Below, in pieces: positions 44,701 through 56,850 of a stretch of 64,000 bases of DNA. The notes below the pieces were generated by a model. That model made no database searches. It was not told the origin of the DNA and saw only the letters and a list, made by a program, of their open reading frames with translations. Origin of the DNA: Sitta carolinensis (taxonomy: Eukaryota > Chordata > Aves > Passeriformes > Sittidae); assembly GCA_032173965.1 (NCBI GenBank), contig CM063292.1, forward strand, positions 3,548,001 through 3,612,000, read 5' to 3'. Positions within the stretch are counted from its first letter, which is position 1, and each line of letters starts with the position of its first letter. A program made the position numbers and the translations under genes.

Positions 44701-46000
44701 CCTCAATATTCACACACTTCAGGGGTCTGGTGTAGGCTAAATCTATTTCCAAATATCTCTAGGGCTTCTGGGATGTTTAGGATCCAAATATGAATTTAAG
44801 CAACACATTTAATTTAAGTCCTGTCTTTTTAAACTGAAATATATTTCAACCATTATGAAACAGAGGTGCTGCTATTCCAATGATCTCAGCCAGATCCTGC
44901 TGGGGGATGCTCAACCTTCAGACCCAAATGTTGCCAGCTGGAATTATCTTCTTTATTTCACACTTACATGTAATGTTGAGTAGGGGATCAGTGAACAGAG
45001 GCATATTTGGAGGTTTTGCAGGAAAATTTATCCTGCAGCTTCAATGTCTCGAAAGGATATTTACTAAAATAAACCAAAACATCACAATTTTAAACTTCTG
45101 CTGGTGGCCTTCACACAGATCCAGGATCAGCACAGAGCTGCCAGATGGTGTCACACAGGGACCAGTCTGGATTGGCTTAAAAATCAATGAAGAAAAGCCC
45201 TGTGTCTGCTGTAAATAATAGATTTGCAACTCGTGCAGCACATCCACACACGGACATGTTCTTCAAATCAAATCTGAATCTCTGCTATAATCAAAGGAAT
45301 ATCGAGCAGCACATTATGCAGCTTAAAAATAGAGCCAGAAGCTGGCTGTAGCAGTTACTGTAACTTTAATCTGCAAGGAACTTTTTTACAGAGGCACAAA
45401 TACTGCCTGTCAAGAGCACAATACAAGTCCTATCTCAGAAACCTCAGCATTTAGATCCCTTTTGAATATGTGACCTCATTTACAGTGTGTAACACCCAAA
45501 GTGAGTCCTGGTGAACACCAGGCTCGTGGTAGTGAAATGCTGGTTTATCAAGGGAAACTACAGAAAAAAAGAAAAAAAGAAAGGATGGATGCATTACATT
45601 CTCATTGACTTAATTCAGAAATATGGTGGATGCATTTTTAGGAAGAGGGAGATGGAAACTGTGAAGAAAATCTCTTTGAAAATACTTCAGTGGGCATTTT
45701 CTAATGAGATTCATGCGATAGGATCTTGTAATTCTGTCTCTGCAGCTGTGCCAGTCAGAGAGATAGGGAGTGATAACTGCAGCCCTGGAGGTCTCCAAGT
45801 GTTTCCAAAAGGAATTCTCCATTTCATCTCTTCCCATGCAGTAATATGTGCTTGTAACAGTGCCCAAAGTCTTCCAAAAAACCACCCCGAGGGCCTGCCA
45901 CACTAAATTCTCCAGTTTTACCTAAAAAGACACATGCCCTGGGAAGCTCAGTCTTATTCAGCCTTGCTAGGACAACATGCAGTGTCTGTGCTGGGAGCAG
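41771..46000. other. Non-coding, no gene seen
   Basis: Chance ORFs up to 131 codons. A small direct repeat CCCCCTTGCCCAAA occurs at about 43284 and 43316. A/T-rich palindromic sequence (TTTAAATTTTAAATTAAG) lies near 44235. Neither has an assigned function. Confidence 0.5.
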
Positions 46001-46012
46001 GAACATGGGGGT

Positions 46013-46272
46013 GAATAAAGGATTCACTGGCATGAATGAAGATTTCAGTGGCATTAATAAACATCTCACTGGCATGAATAAAGATTTCACTGGCATTAAT
46101 AAACATCTCACTGACATGAATAAAGGTTTCACTGGCATGAATAAAGATCTCACTGGCATTAATAAACATCTCACTGACATGAATAAAGGTTTCACTGGCA
46201 TAAATAAAGATTTCACTGGCATTAATAAACATCTCACTGACATGAATAAAGGTTTCACTGGCATGAATACGA
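46013..46272. repeat. 21-bp tandem array, about 12 copies, AATAAA in nearly every unit
   Basis: Three unit types, GAATAAAGGTTTCACTGGCA, GAATAAAGATTTCACTGGCA and TAATAAACATCTCACTGACA (each plus T), alternate in a partly regular 63-bp higher-order pattern. All but one unit (GAATGAAG) contain AATAAA on the + strand. The 21-bp period equals two helical turns, so A-rich tracts fall on one DNA face. The unit is 7 codons, so repeat-encoded frames (90 aa on +; 112 and 211 aa on -) stay open and are not genes. Confidence 0.97.
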
Positions 46273-46944
46273 GCTGAGCAACGTTCAGACACAGCAGCAA
46301 GGTTTTGTAGCCAAGTTTAGCAGAATCTACCCCAAATCTGAAACAGGGCACCCTGCTGCCTCTGGCAGAGGTCAGCACCATGGAGTGATGCCAGAGCTCA
46401 TCCTGGGGTTCCAGCCACCTCCATCCAGGCTGTTCCTGGAGGACAGAGCCAGCTCCCACCAGGCCTGGCCCAAGCCCAGCATTTCCCCATGGGTCTCAGT
46501 CCAGAGCAGGTTCAAACAGTTCTAAGAAAAAGGGGGAAAAAACTCACAGTCCAGAGAACTTCTGTGCTTCAGCTAGTCAAACAATTAACAAAAAGCAAAG
46601 GAGAGCTCCCTCCCTGTGTGCACTGCAGCCAGCACAGGCTGTGTGTGAGGGAAAGCTGAAAACTCTGCTCTTGATGGTTTGAAAACAACAGCCTCAGATA
46701 TTGCACTGCTTCTTCTTCACTCTCAGGTCAGTTTTAAAGGTGCAGAACTTATTTCTGAGTGAAACAGATGAATGGGGATACAATCCAGCATCAGCCCGGG
46801 ATAAGGCACTTGGGGCAGAACCCAGGAGTGATGCCCAGCTGGATTCACACCAGCAGCCCTGGTGCTCCCAGGGCAGTGCAGCAGAGTGGGAGAGCTCCCT
46901 CTGAGCACCAACCCCAGCTACACACAGCACTCTTGGCAGACCTG

Positions 46945-47062
46945 TCTCTAATCTCTTCTTGAAAGCCTCGAAGGGAAAGACTCCAGCCCCCCAAGGAAAT
47001 CTCTTCCAGGCTTAACCACCCTTGCAATTCCAAAGTTTCTCCCAGGAAGTGAAATCTTCCCT
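46945..47062 (-). mobile_element. Old CR1-type LINE 3' fragment
   Basis: On the + strand the order AAAGACTCCAGCCCCCCAAG, GAAATCTCTTCCAGGCTTAA, CCACCCTTGCAATTCCAAAG and TTTCTCCCAGGAAGTGAAAT follows the reverse complement of older CR1/L3-like 3' ends. It is more diverged than the other CR1 copies. Confidence 0.6.
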
Positions 47063-49179
47063 GATTTCAATGGCTCATGAAACAGCAAAAGAGTGCAAAG
47101 CATCTCCATCCTGCACATTTCACAGCAGGGGTTTGTTGGGGGTTTGTAGTTAGGACACTTGGCTGGGATATATTTGATAAATTCCTGTTGTGTCCAAGAC
47201 ACCAAACAAGTGATAGGAGTTTTGTGATGAGCTTCTTTCCAGTTGTGGCTTTATCTTTCGCATTGTAATGGAACAATAGGAAAAAAATTAAATTATTGCC
47301 TGTGAAAAGAGTGCATCCATGAGCTGAATTGAATTTAAATTTTCTCCTGACTTGATTGTCAATTGGGTCCTTTTCACATTTAATGTTCCAACCTGGTTTT
47401 GCTGTGACAGAGGCATTGATTCAAAAGAAATTCTTCTGGAAATAATGCTTACATGAATTTGGTTTTTAAAGACAGGCTTTTAATAATGTTTCTCTTGCCC
47501 TGAACCAGCATCAATTCCATCCAAAAGTCTCTCACAAATCTTACATCAGTGATATAATCTTGTATGGGATCACCAAAAGGAGCTCTTAAGAGAATTTCTT
47601 CTCAAGGTGTTCAGAGTGTTTCTGGTCAAGACACCCTGATTTTAGTGGTCAGAAAGCAGCTCTGAGGAATAAAATTAAGCCAGAGCAACCAAATGAGAGC
47701 CCAGAACTGGAACTCACTGCGAGGACATCAGGAATAGCAGGACCACGCAGGGAAGTGTCCAGAGTCAGGCAAGAATTGCAAGGAATTCTGAAGCCCCTCC
47801 GCAGCTCTGGCAGCATTGACCAGGTCAGGAGGCTGTGCCAAAGCAAGTGACAGTGGTCAGAGAGAGCTCGGGGGTTTGTAAAGGGGAAATGAGAGCAAAC
47901 GTGCCACCAGGCACAGCTCTGAGCTCCCCTCCCCACCCTGCCCTGGCAGCAGAATTCAGCTCAGCTCCCAGAAAGGGAGAGCCAGGAGATGGTGCTCTTG
48001 GGCTTAGCACAACGCCTCTGCCAAAAATAAAATAAATAAAATAAAATTCAGATTCCCTTGGCTTTCACGGTGTAGCAAGGACTCGTGCACAGTTTGTTCT
48101 GAATCTGCAGAGGATGCTGTGATGATCACCACGGCAGAGGGGGAGGCACAGGGTGGGAGAGGGGCTGTGCCACTGAGGAATGCCCCTCACCCCTGCAGGT
48201 TCGTGCACACAAACCACAAAATAGCAAAAATAATAACCAGCTTTGCTGGCAGCTCCAGCAGGATCTGTTCAGAATCAAGGGACGACTTGGAATCCTCTAA
48301 AACCCAGAGCAGAAAATGTGGCAGAGATTGTGTGGGGAGAAAAAGTGCTCAAGTATGAAGAGCACATCCAGAAATTCCCTGTCACTACAAAATTTTCCTG
48401 GGATGCTCTGGTATCATCATAATGCAAAAAAAACCCCAGTGTTTTTTAAATGCATCTCTTAAATAAACAATATTTTCTCTTGAGGATCTCCAAGTATTTT
48501 ACATAAGAAAATAAATATAATTATCCACATGCCAACGATTGAACTGAAATTATTTTCCCTGCCAAGGAAATCTGTTTTCCTTCCCTTTTAAAAGAGCAAA
48601 ACTGTATTGTGCTGTGGAGTTGAAGCCTTGGAGTAAACGACTGTGCCTTGTTCCTAGATTTCAATACAACATATGCACACTCCAGAAAGGAAAGAAAAGG
48701 AAAGAAATGTTTGTGTAGATCAAATCTCAAAGCCTGATTCATAGGAGACCTGGCTGTGCTGGCATCCAAGGCATGGTGAAATTAAAAGCAGACAGAAGAG
48801 TTAATGGACATTAAGGTTAAGTTTCCAGTGCCTTCCAAGGCCATAGAGTGAGTCTGTGGTAAGGCATCTCTCCATTCAGCACTTTTTTTTATTAAGAGTA
48901 TAACCTTGTAGCTCAGGTCTAGACTGGAAGAAAAAGTCTTCACCAAAAATAAATTAAGATCAGGCTCAGAAAGCTCTATTCCCTGAAGTGAGAGTCAATT
49001 AGTTATAATCAATTAAATAAAATTAAGGAAAACAAAGTCACATGGGCTTGGGAAAGGGAAAAAAATGATAAATGAACCACTACTGGAGCCACTTGGGGAA
49101 GAAATGTCACCATCAAGGAGAAAAAAAATGGAAGCAATTAAAAAAGTTAAAGACTTTCCTTATTGCAGGGAGATGAGGG
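47063..49179. other. Non-coding, no gene seen
   Basis: Short frames only. An (AAATA)n-like simple repeat lies at 48024-48047. Confidence 0.55.
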
Positions 49180-49735
49180 AGAGTGCCAGCCAGCCCCACA
49201 AGGTTTTCAGGAAGACTTTGGAATTCATTTAATTTCCTGCCTTTGCTGGCAGTTTGGGGCGGGCTGTGGGCAGCACAGCAGCCAGAGCCCTGCCCTACTT
49301 TGCCAAGCCAGGCAGTGCCACCCCTGCTGCTCCCAAGTGATGCCTTCAGTTTTAGTTTTATATTTTCCAGATTCTGTACTGCCTTGGTGTGTGATTCTGA
49401 ACTTCATGTAGAGTGTCAGCGAGTTCTGCTCCCAGCTCAGTCACACAGAACAATCCTTTTCCAGCCCCAGAACCAAGGGCACCACTGCAGCTCCAGCCCC
49501 AAAAAGTGCAAACAGCAGAGAACTGAGGAGAGAAACTGGGAGGGTGGGACTGCATCCCCTGGAGCTGGCATGGGACAATTGACCCCAATGTGGAAATGGA
49601 CCAAAACTGATAAAAGGGTGAAAACTCCTGACCCGGGGTCCCTCTTGGGTGTAGCTATGGCCAGGCTCTTGCACTGCCCAAGGTGTTTCCTTTGAAGGCC
49701 TTTAAATAAATCCCTACTTTATTCCTTTAAAGAAT
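49180..49735 (+). mobile_element. Endogenous retrovirus LTR
   Basis: It shares TTTTATATTTTCCAGATTCT and GTACTGCC with the LTR at 32105-32608. It then has GATAAAAG at 49609-49616 as a TATA-type box, TCTTGGGTGTAGC, and AATAAATCCCTACTTTATTC from 49705, about 95 bp downstream of the TATA-type box. This is the U3-R-U5 arrangement of a common passerine LTR family. The left end is approximate. An A/C-rich simple tract follows at 49736-49795. Confidence 0.75.
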
Positions 49736-49795
49736 AATAAAAAAAATTTTAAAAACCCATAAAAAAACCCCCAACAAAACCACAAAAACCCAGAC
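49736..49795. repeat. A/C-rich simple sequence next to an LTR
   Basis: A runs alternate with CCC/CCCCC blocks (AAAAAACCCCCAACAAAACC). Similar tracts lie near 6456-6500 and 14178-14222, so this is a recurring low-complexity type in the window. Confidence 0.85.
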
Positions 49796-50927
49796 CTCTT
49801 AAAAACAGAGACTGTGTAGCCTCTGTTCCAGGGAGCCTCTCCAGGAGCTGCAGCTGACCCCAACCCAAAGGTTCTGTCCCCATTTCATTCTGGGAAAAGC
49901 CTGGAGCCCTCACCAGTGTGAGCCTGGGGAAATGGATGTTCAGAAATGGCTGGGGGGACGCTGTGACTGCTCTTCCAGGTGAGAAAGGAAATGTTTTGGG
50001 TGATTCCGTGCAGATTAAAGTAAAAAACCAACCCAAGGAGAGCCCAAAGCAGCCAGGACACAGGGCAGCCTGGTGATGATCCCACTGGAGCCTGCAGGGT
50101 CTGGGTGGGAGCACAGACACCTCTGACAATTCTCTGACAAGTCTGGTGTTAATCCATCTCCCTTTTAACATGGATGGAGCTTCTGTGACACGCTGCCAAC
50201 AAGAATGTCAATGAACAGCAGCCCTGGTGGGAGTGCTCAGAATCGATAGCCTCAGCACAGTGTTCTATTCACAGCTTATGAATTGCTGTCACAGCAGCTC
50301 CTGGGCTCCAGGAGCCTTGTTACTCCTCCCTGGGGGGCTGGACGTGGCTCTGCCAGAGGGAATTTCACCTGCAGCACACATTCCTGAGCCCCCCTGCTTG
50401 GACAGAGAGGGGTCACGGGAGGGACAGTGTCACATGCAGGTAAAACCTTATAAAAGCCTTATAAAATCAATATATTGCTTTAGCTAAGCTAACAGATAGC
50501 TTGGGAAGTTCCTGTGGGAACCTGCTGGCTTTCATGAGAATAGAATCTCCTGATGGTACCAGTCTGCTTGTCCTCATGAGAGAGAATCCTGAGAATGAGA
50601 AGCAGTTGGCACAACAATCTGTTCTTCGAAGAAAATTGTTCGCACCTGTAAAAACAAGAATTATATCCCATGAGAATCTGTGAGGGAAATATGCAAACAT
50701 ATCTAGAACAAAAAAGGTTTGATGGACTTGTACAAGAGCCCTTACCAAGCTGAGTTTCCTGGATTGCTGACCAGTTGGTTTCCAACTCGGTGCCTTCTGG
50801 TACCACACAGAGATGAGCTGTCCTCCATAAAAGATCAGCTATTCTACACGAAGGAAGAAGGGTCTCCTCTCATTTTGTGGCAGTTCTTCCACTCCCACAT
50901 GTCTCTCCCCTGATAGGGGAGGCCTTT
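49796..50927. other. Non-coding; possible further LTR-derived sequence
   Basis: No coding region was recognised. The part 50490-50900 has an LTR-like texture and directly adjoins the LTR at 50928, but I found no TATA/poly(A) pair to support a call. Confidence 0.35.
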
Positions 50928-51544
50928 TGAAAAATAAAAAGAATGAAGGCAAATGGGGCTCTTGGTTGTTCTCATTCTCCAGGTTGTTTATTGTTTCCTT
51001 ATCAGCAGTTTCAGCACACCAGGCTTTACACCAGCTCAGTGTGCAGGAGAAAAGGCACCAAAAGTCTCAAACACATGGGATCAAGGCTCTCTTAAAGATA
51101 ATTCACCCAATTATCACCAAGAACATTCATTATTTCTGCTTTTCTACCAATAACCAACTCAATTTCTATTCATATGGCTCTGCACTGCAGCAAATTGTGC
51201 CCAATGGTCCTGTGCCCCAAACACTGCAGAACAGGGAGGAGATGGAGGAGGAGAAGGAAACCTAAAAACAACAAGGATTCTCCATCTTGTGCCATCTACT
51301 TACCATCTTAACAAACCCAAAAATCTCAGTTTCTCACCCTGTGATCAATGACATACCATGCTACCATCTCATTTACATTCATGAGAATTCTGTTTCATCC
51401 CAAAGCTTAGTCCCCTTTCCATGGATGAAGGTTAAAAGTAGTGTTTGTCAGGGGGATTCAGATCCTTCAAAACATGCAGAGAAATATTCTCTGCATTCTG
51501 AATTCCAACACATTTCTACCTCTAATGTGAGGTCTGCAGTGACA
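50928..51544 (-). mobile_element. Solo LTR of an endogenous retrovirus, about 617 bp
   Basis: On the minus strand it starts TGTCACTGCAGACCTCACAT and ends TTTTTCA, giving TG...CA termini. AATAAA at 50997-51002 lies about 70 nt from the 3' end. Its first 30 bp nearly match the LTR start at 32608. No clear target-site duplication and no internal retroviral genes flank it. Confidence 0.7.
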
Positions 51545-54500
51545 GGACAGAAACCACACTGACAACTCTTCAAAAGGTGAGGCAGAACCAGAAGTGATGG
51601 GTTTGGAAACTTTGGTTGTTTCCATTTTTAGATTTGGGAATCTTTGGACAAAGGCAGAAAAAGAAAGATGTTGTTTAGGGGTTTCGAGTGCTTTCAATTT
51701 TTCACTGCAGGACAGTTCTACAGCACCCTCAGGACAGGGATCCTTTCAGCTCCCATTCCCATGGTTACCAACCCTCTCGGGCTTTCACCCCTCAGGTAAT
51801 TAGGTGAAGGGCTCGCCTCCACTCTCAGTCAGAAAAAATATAATTTCAGGAGTCCTCTGCTGTGTGCCTCGGATCTGATTTTCACAATATTTCCTAATCT
51901 CTCAGTCACCACTCCACAAGTATCTCATTTTTCGAGCAATTTGAATAAATCAGTTCTTGGGAGAGCTCCCTTGATTTCAGTCAAGTTGCACCTTTCATTT
52001 TCAAACTTGTCAACATTATTCTAAAAGTTCTGAGGAATGAAGCACAGTTCTTCCATCAGAAATCCCTGAGGCCATACTATTTCCTCATGGTCCTTATTGA
52101 TGAAGTGACATTTATTAAAATAAGTTTTCTATATTGTGTATTTTGCTCCTGCTCCTGTTAAGATCTCCAGAAATCAAACCATCACCACAGTAAGGTGGGA
52201 AGGCACTCCTGCAAATCTGCAGAGGGGAAAATAGACACAGACATGAAGTGATTTGCCTGAGACAGTGGGACAAAACTGCATCAGGGCTGGGAAATGAAGC
52301 GATGCCCCTTGGCTCTCCATGCAGAGGTTTATTCTTGGGATCAGTCTAATCTTTCTCAGCTTCAATAGCCTGGAAAGACAACATTTCAGTGCCTCGGGTG
52401 GTGTCATCTTCCACTCAGCCCTGCAGCTCCTGCAGCACTGACAAGTTCACAAAACAGGACTCTCTTCCACAGAAAAAACAAGTTTTTGCTCTCAACAAGG
52501 ACACGTGCCAAATTAAGTTTCAGTTCCGCTAACTTTGAATTCTTTTAATTTTTCTTTGAATTTTGTCTTTCATCCATGGTGTTGTGAAACAAATAAAATC
52601 CCTTACCAAACTCATGATGCCAAAACACCAAACTGCTACATCCTGGAACTTTGTTAGGTAATTTGATATTTATCCTGAAAGACCATATAGGAAATATCCA
52701 GTATGAAACCCCCATCCATATCGAAAATATCAATATAGTTTAGACTCTTAAGACATGAATTTAGAACTGAACTGGTCTTTCCTTCATTTCTTTACCCAGA
52801 AATCCTTGGAGGAGTTGTGCAGAAGCACAAGATGGACTTGCTGGGAAAAAGGAATCACAGATCACTATCACCTGCCTGTCATCTTCGCTTCCCTAAAGGG
52901 CTGTAAACACACACAGCCTGTACTGCTGATATCCCACTCTAAATGCAGGGACATGTCCTCTCTTCCCTTGCCCTCGCTGATTTGTTTACAGGCATCTCTC
53001 ACCGGCAGGAGCTGGACAAACACTTTCCCTGTTGTATTAACTAAGTGGAAAGAGAGTGTCTGCCCTCCAGCCTGAGCAGAAAGCTGAAACCCAGAGCTCC
53101 CATTTGCACCTCTTTGCTCTGCACTATCTCCTCCCAGCCATCACATATCTGCTGTGAATTTGTTTCTATACACCTGCCTGAGCTTTCTCTTTTTTTTTTT
53201 TTTTTTTTTTTCTGGAATATTTTGCTGCTTTCGGAACGCTGTGCTTTGATCGGATCCCTCTGCTTCTGTTACCGTGAACATTAAGGACAGATGCAATGCA
53301 AATGCTTTCAAACATCAGCTGCCACCGTTGAGAATACCAAATCAGATGAAAAAAGCAGCTCTTGCTAGGTTTTCACCCCTTTTCTATATTATCCCCACAC
53401 TCACTTGCAGATCTGTATCAAGGTACTTCAATTTAAAGATAAATCCCCACAATTTCTGCTACGATTATCCCCCCTCTTGCCCCAAATACCAATCCTCACT
53501 GCTTCACGCTGTATTTGTGCTCGTGTTTAGTGAGCTGAAGGACTTTGAGCCAGGCCTGGGTTCAGCATGGGCAGGAAGGTGAACCCATCTGAGCCTCACA
53601 TCCCACCTTCCCATCAGAAGGAGCCCATCCTCCCAGCAGGCTGCAGGACTCCAGCTCCCAGTCCTTGGGCCACTGCACGGAGTCTTTCCTGCCTTTGGAA
53701 GAGGAGAGGCACTCAGGGCTCTGCTTTCCCCTCAGTGCACACTCTGAGGAGGCTCCTGAGCATTCTCAGTGTGTGTGATGAATCTGAGTCTTTTGGAAGC
53801 TCGCTGGAGCTGAATTCTGCCTTGGATGCTGGCTTGGATAATTTACTGGGGGCTCTCTGTCACCCCTGGCTTTGCAGAGAGTGCAGACCTGGGCTGTCAA
53901 TTTATCTGCTCCACTGGGCTGAGCTGGGCTTGGAGCCTGAGCCAGCCCTCCCCAGAGGGACAGGGGGGTCCAGGGAGCAGCCAGGCCATGGAAAATCCCC
54001 TCTGGACTCTCTGCCATTTGCCAGAGCTTAAAGAAGACGCCTGAGGACAAGTGAAGTCAGTTGAAGGATTCCACCCTCCCCTTTTAGAGCATCCAGCAGA
54101 GAGTTCACACCTTCCTGCAGGGCTGAACATGATCCTGGACACAGGATAAAGACCTGTTTGTCCAAAGGAGTAAATGAGGTAAGATAAAAATCCATGTCCC
54201 TTGCCTGAGTTTGTCCCTGACTGTGCATGTCACCCTTCATTCCCCTCAGCTGGGTTAGTACCTCAAGTGCTTCCCAGAAGTGAAAGTAATAAGAGGAAAC
54301 AGCAGTGCCCAGTGTAAAATTAATGTCTGCAGCCAACACTGAGTCCCAGGAAAGAGGCAGGATCAAGACTAGGCATCACTTACAGGTGTATTTTTTAAGA
54401 GGCAAAGGCCATAATGCATCTTATTCCACCTGAGGGGTATCACAGACCCCCATGAAGTTACCCTGGGTTCCAGCACAGCCCTTTTCTATAATTATACAAA

Positions 54501-56730
54501 TTTCCCTGGTTCCAACAACTGGATTTATTCACAAAAATGACCCTGATTTTTCAGGAACACTCCTCTTTTTCAAGTGTAATTCTGCATGCACAATAAACTG
54601 TGGATTTCAGAGCAGCACTTTAAGCATCTAAATATCAGGCTGCACCTACAAATTGTTTAGACAGACATTTTAATACTGCAATTTGTTAGTGCAATTGCTT
54701 AAGTGGGGAAGGCTGTGTGCAGGGAGGCAGTAAATAATTAAGACCACCAAAGTGGAGCCTAGGGCATCATTTAAAAATCTTTTATCTAATACCTAAATTT
54801 GGCAAGCAGAGGGAAAAAGATGCTTGAGGAGAACACACAGAGCCAATCAGCACACGAGCCTCCCATCTCACCACACAATCTAGTTTCACTTATTGCTGGA
54901 GATTATTTTTGAATGCTCTGATTCTAAAGTTATCAAAATTGGGCTATTGTAAGCAGTTGATGCTGCTCAGCTTTTCAGAGCCTCATCAAGACTTTAAAAA
55001 CACAGATGGCTGTTCTACAATAAAAAAGAATCTACCTGCAGTGGTGCATTTACACCCGAATAATCAGGCTGTAACAAGAGCAGGAAGGAGCCATGTATTC
55101 AATATGGGAATGTTACACCCATGGACTCCAGTGCTGGCAGTACAAACAGGTGCTATGCTGCAGATATAAAGCCTCATTAATGCATCATTTAATAAAATGC
55201 CCCATTTTTCTTATATTCCACGTCTCTTTACATCTTCCATAAAGATGTTAAATTTCTCAACTCTGCCATGTGATCCATCTCGAATCTCAGAAATGGGTCT
55301 GACTACAGTGGTTGACACAGAAAATACCACACAAAAGAAATACTAAAAACCTTTATGTATGTCATTAAGGCTACTCAGGATGCTCCATCTATAGCCCTGA
55401 AAATAAAAAGCTTCTTTCTGATTGAAAATGTTGCTCCAGCAGCATTTGAACTCCACGATGTTGTAGGAAAACCAAGAGACAGAAAGCCTTCAATAACCCC
55501 CTCTTGCAGAAAACACATTAAACACAATGAACTTCACAATGTCAAATCAGTGGCTTGCAGCATTTTTTATTTTTTTTTCCCCTTTTCTTTTTCTTTTTTT
55601 TTGCAGGCTCAGTATTTGGAGTGAGGAAAGTGTCCAAGCCAGCAGAGCATGGTAGGAAAAATCTTACAGAATCAGTGCAGGAGAAATCCTGGAGCCAAAG
55701 AAAACAGGAGGCAGTGGGGTGGAGATAAAGCCACTGCTTGCAAAGTCATTTCTTTGTGGCCAGCAGAGAAATCCCCACAGAGGCAGCAGGACAACAAAGC
55801 TCTGTGTGCTCTGTCAAGAGGATAAAAACCAAGGCAGGGTGGTCTGTGCCTGTGGATTGTTCTAGAACAGACTCCCAGCCCTGGACACGAAGGGAAATGG
55901 TCACTGGGCTGCTCTGAGGATGTTTCTGGAAGCAGCTGATCTACCCCACAAAATGAATGGCAGCTGTGAAACCTTCATTTTATTCCCTTCCCCGGGTGGA
56001 AATGAGCTGCTGAATCGCTTCTGGATTTCTCAGTTTAGAAAGCTGAAGCCCTGAAAAGCTGAAGGACTCAGGGCTTTGAGATGCCAACATCCCCAAGGAT
56101 TTCAGATCTTTAAACAGGAATGTTCCCAGGAAGTTTTCTCCTGTAGTTTTCACAAAAACCTCCTATCAGGATGATCAGTAACTTTCTGTAAGTACGTCTG
56201 GATTTCACGAGGTTTGGATTTAATTGTCTGGTAGAACATTCAGACCTAAATCCTGCTTCCTATGGAGCTGCAATACCTGAACAGGATTTGCTTTTCACTC
56301 ATCTCTTGCTTTGTCTTTCTACAGTCCCTGGGTGGGCTGGGCTCCACACAGCCCTGACGCATCACAAAATTGGAATTCTGTAAATTCTCATTGTCCTCAG
56401 GCCTCTTTTCCCACCAAAATCAGAAGCAAATTCCCCCTGACTTCACGTAGGAGTTCCACAAAGGTCAGTTCCAAAATCAGAGAAAGGCAGAAATGACCAG
56501 AATGAGGAAACTGGAATATTTCAGAGATAAATTCAAAACACAGAGCAATAGCAGACACCAATTTGGCAAGACAGTGTAGGATTCCTCTGTAGAGGTAACA
56601 GTAGCAGAAATGTGTCATATCTGCATAAACATGCTCTTTATCTTGTTATCCACAGGAACTCTCCTAATAAATCTCAGCCACCTCCACTGCCTGGTGCAGA
56701 TTTGCTGGTGTCTGACAAAAAAAAGACAAC
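51545..56730. other. Non-coding, no gene seen
   Basis: Chance frames up to 154 codons (53567-54031), without recognised domains. A 22-nt T run lies at 53191-53212. A long pyrimidine tract ending GCAG at 55565-55606 resembles a splice acceptor, but the frame after it closes quickly. Confidence 0.5.
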
Positions 56731-56734
56731 ACAG

Positions 56735-56850
56735 AATCAATCCCAGGGTGGTCTGGTGGGAAGGGACCTTAAAATTCATCTCACTCCAATCCCCTGCCAT
56801 GGGCAGGATGACTCCCACCAGACCAGGCTGGTTTCCTTCTCCCTGCCCTG
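56735..56850 (-). mobile_element. CR1 LINE 3'-end fragment
   Basis: On the + strand: ACAGAATCAATCCCAGGGTG, GTCTGGTGGGAAGGGACCTT, AAAATTCATCTCACTCCAAT, CCCCTGCCATGGGCAGGATG, then CCACCAGACCAGGCTGG. This is the reverse complement of the CR1 3' terminus, moderately diverged. Confidence 0.9.

Noticed and set aside
45824..46459. 211-aa minus-strand ORF with FMPVKPLFMSVRCLL-type repeats
   Set aside because: Its repetitive middle comes entirely from the 21-bp tandem array, and the flanking parts have no recognisable protein.
55565..55624. Splice acceptor-like pyrimidine tract ending GCAG
   Set aside because: The following frame (GCTCAGTATTTGGAGTGA) closes within a few codons and no donor or partner exon is seen.
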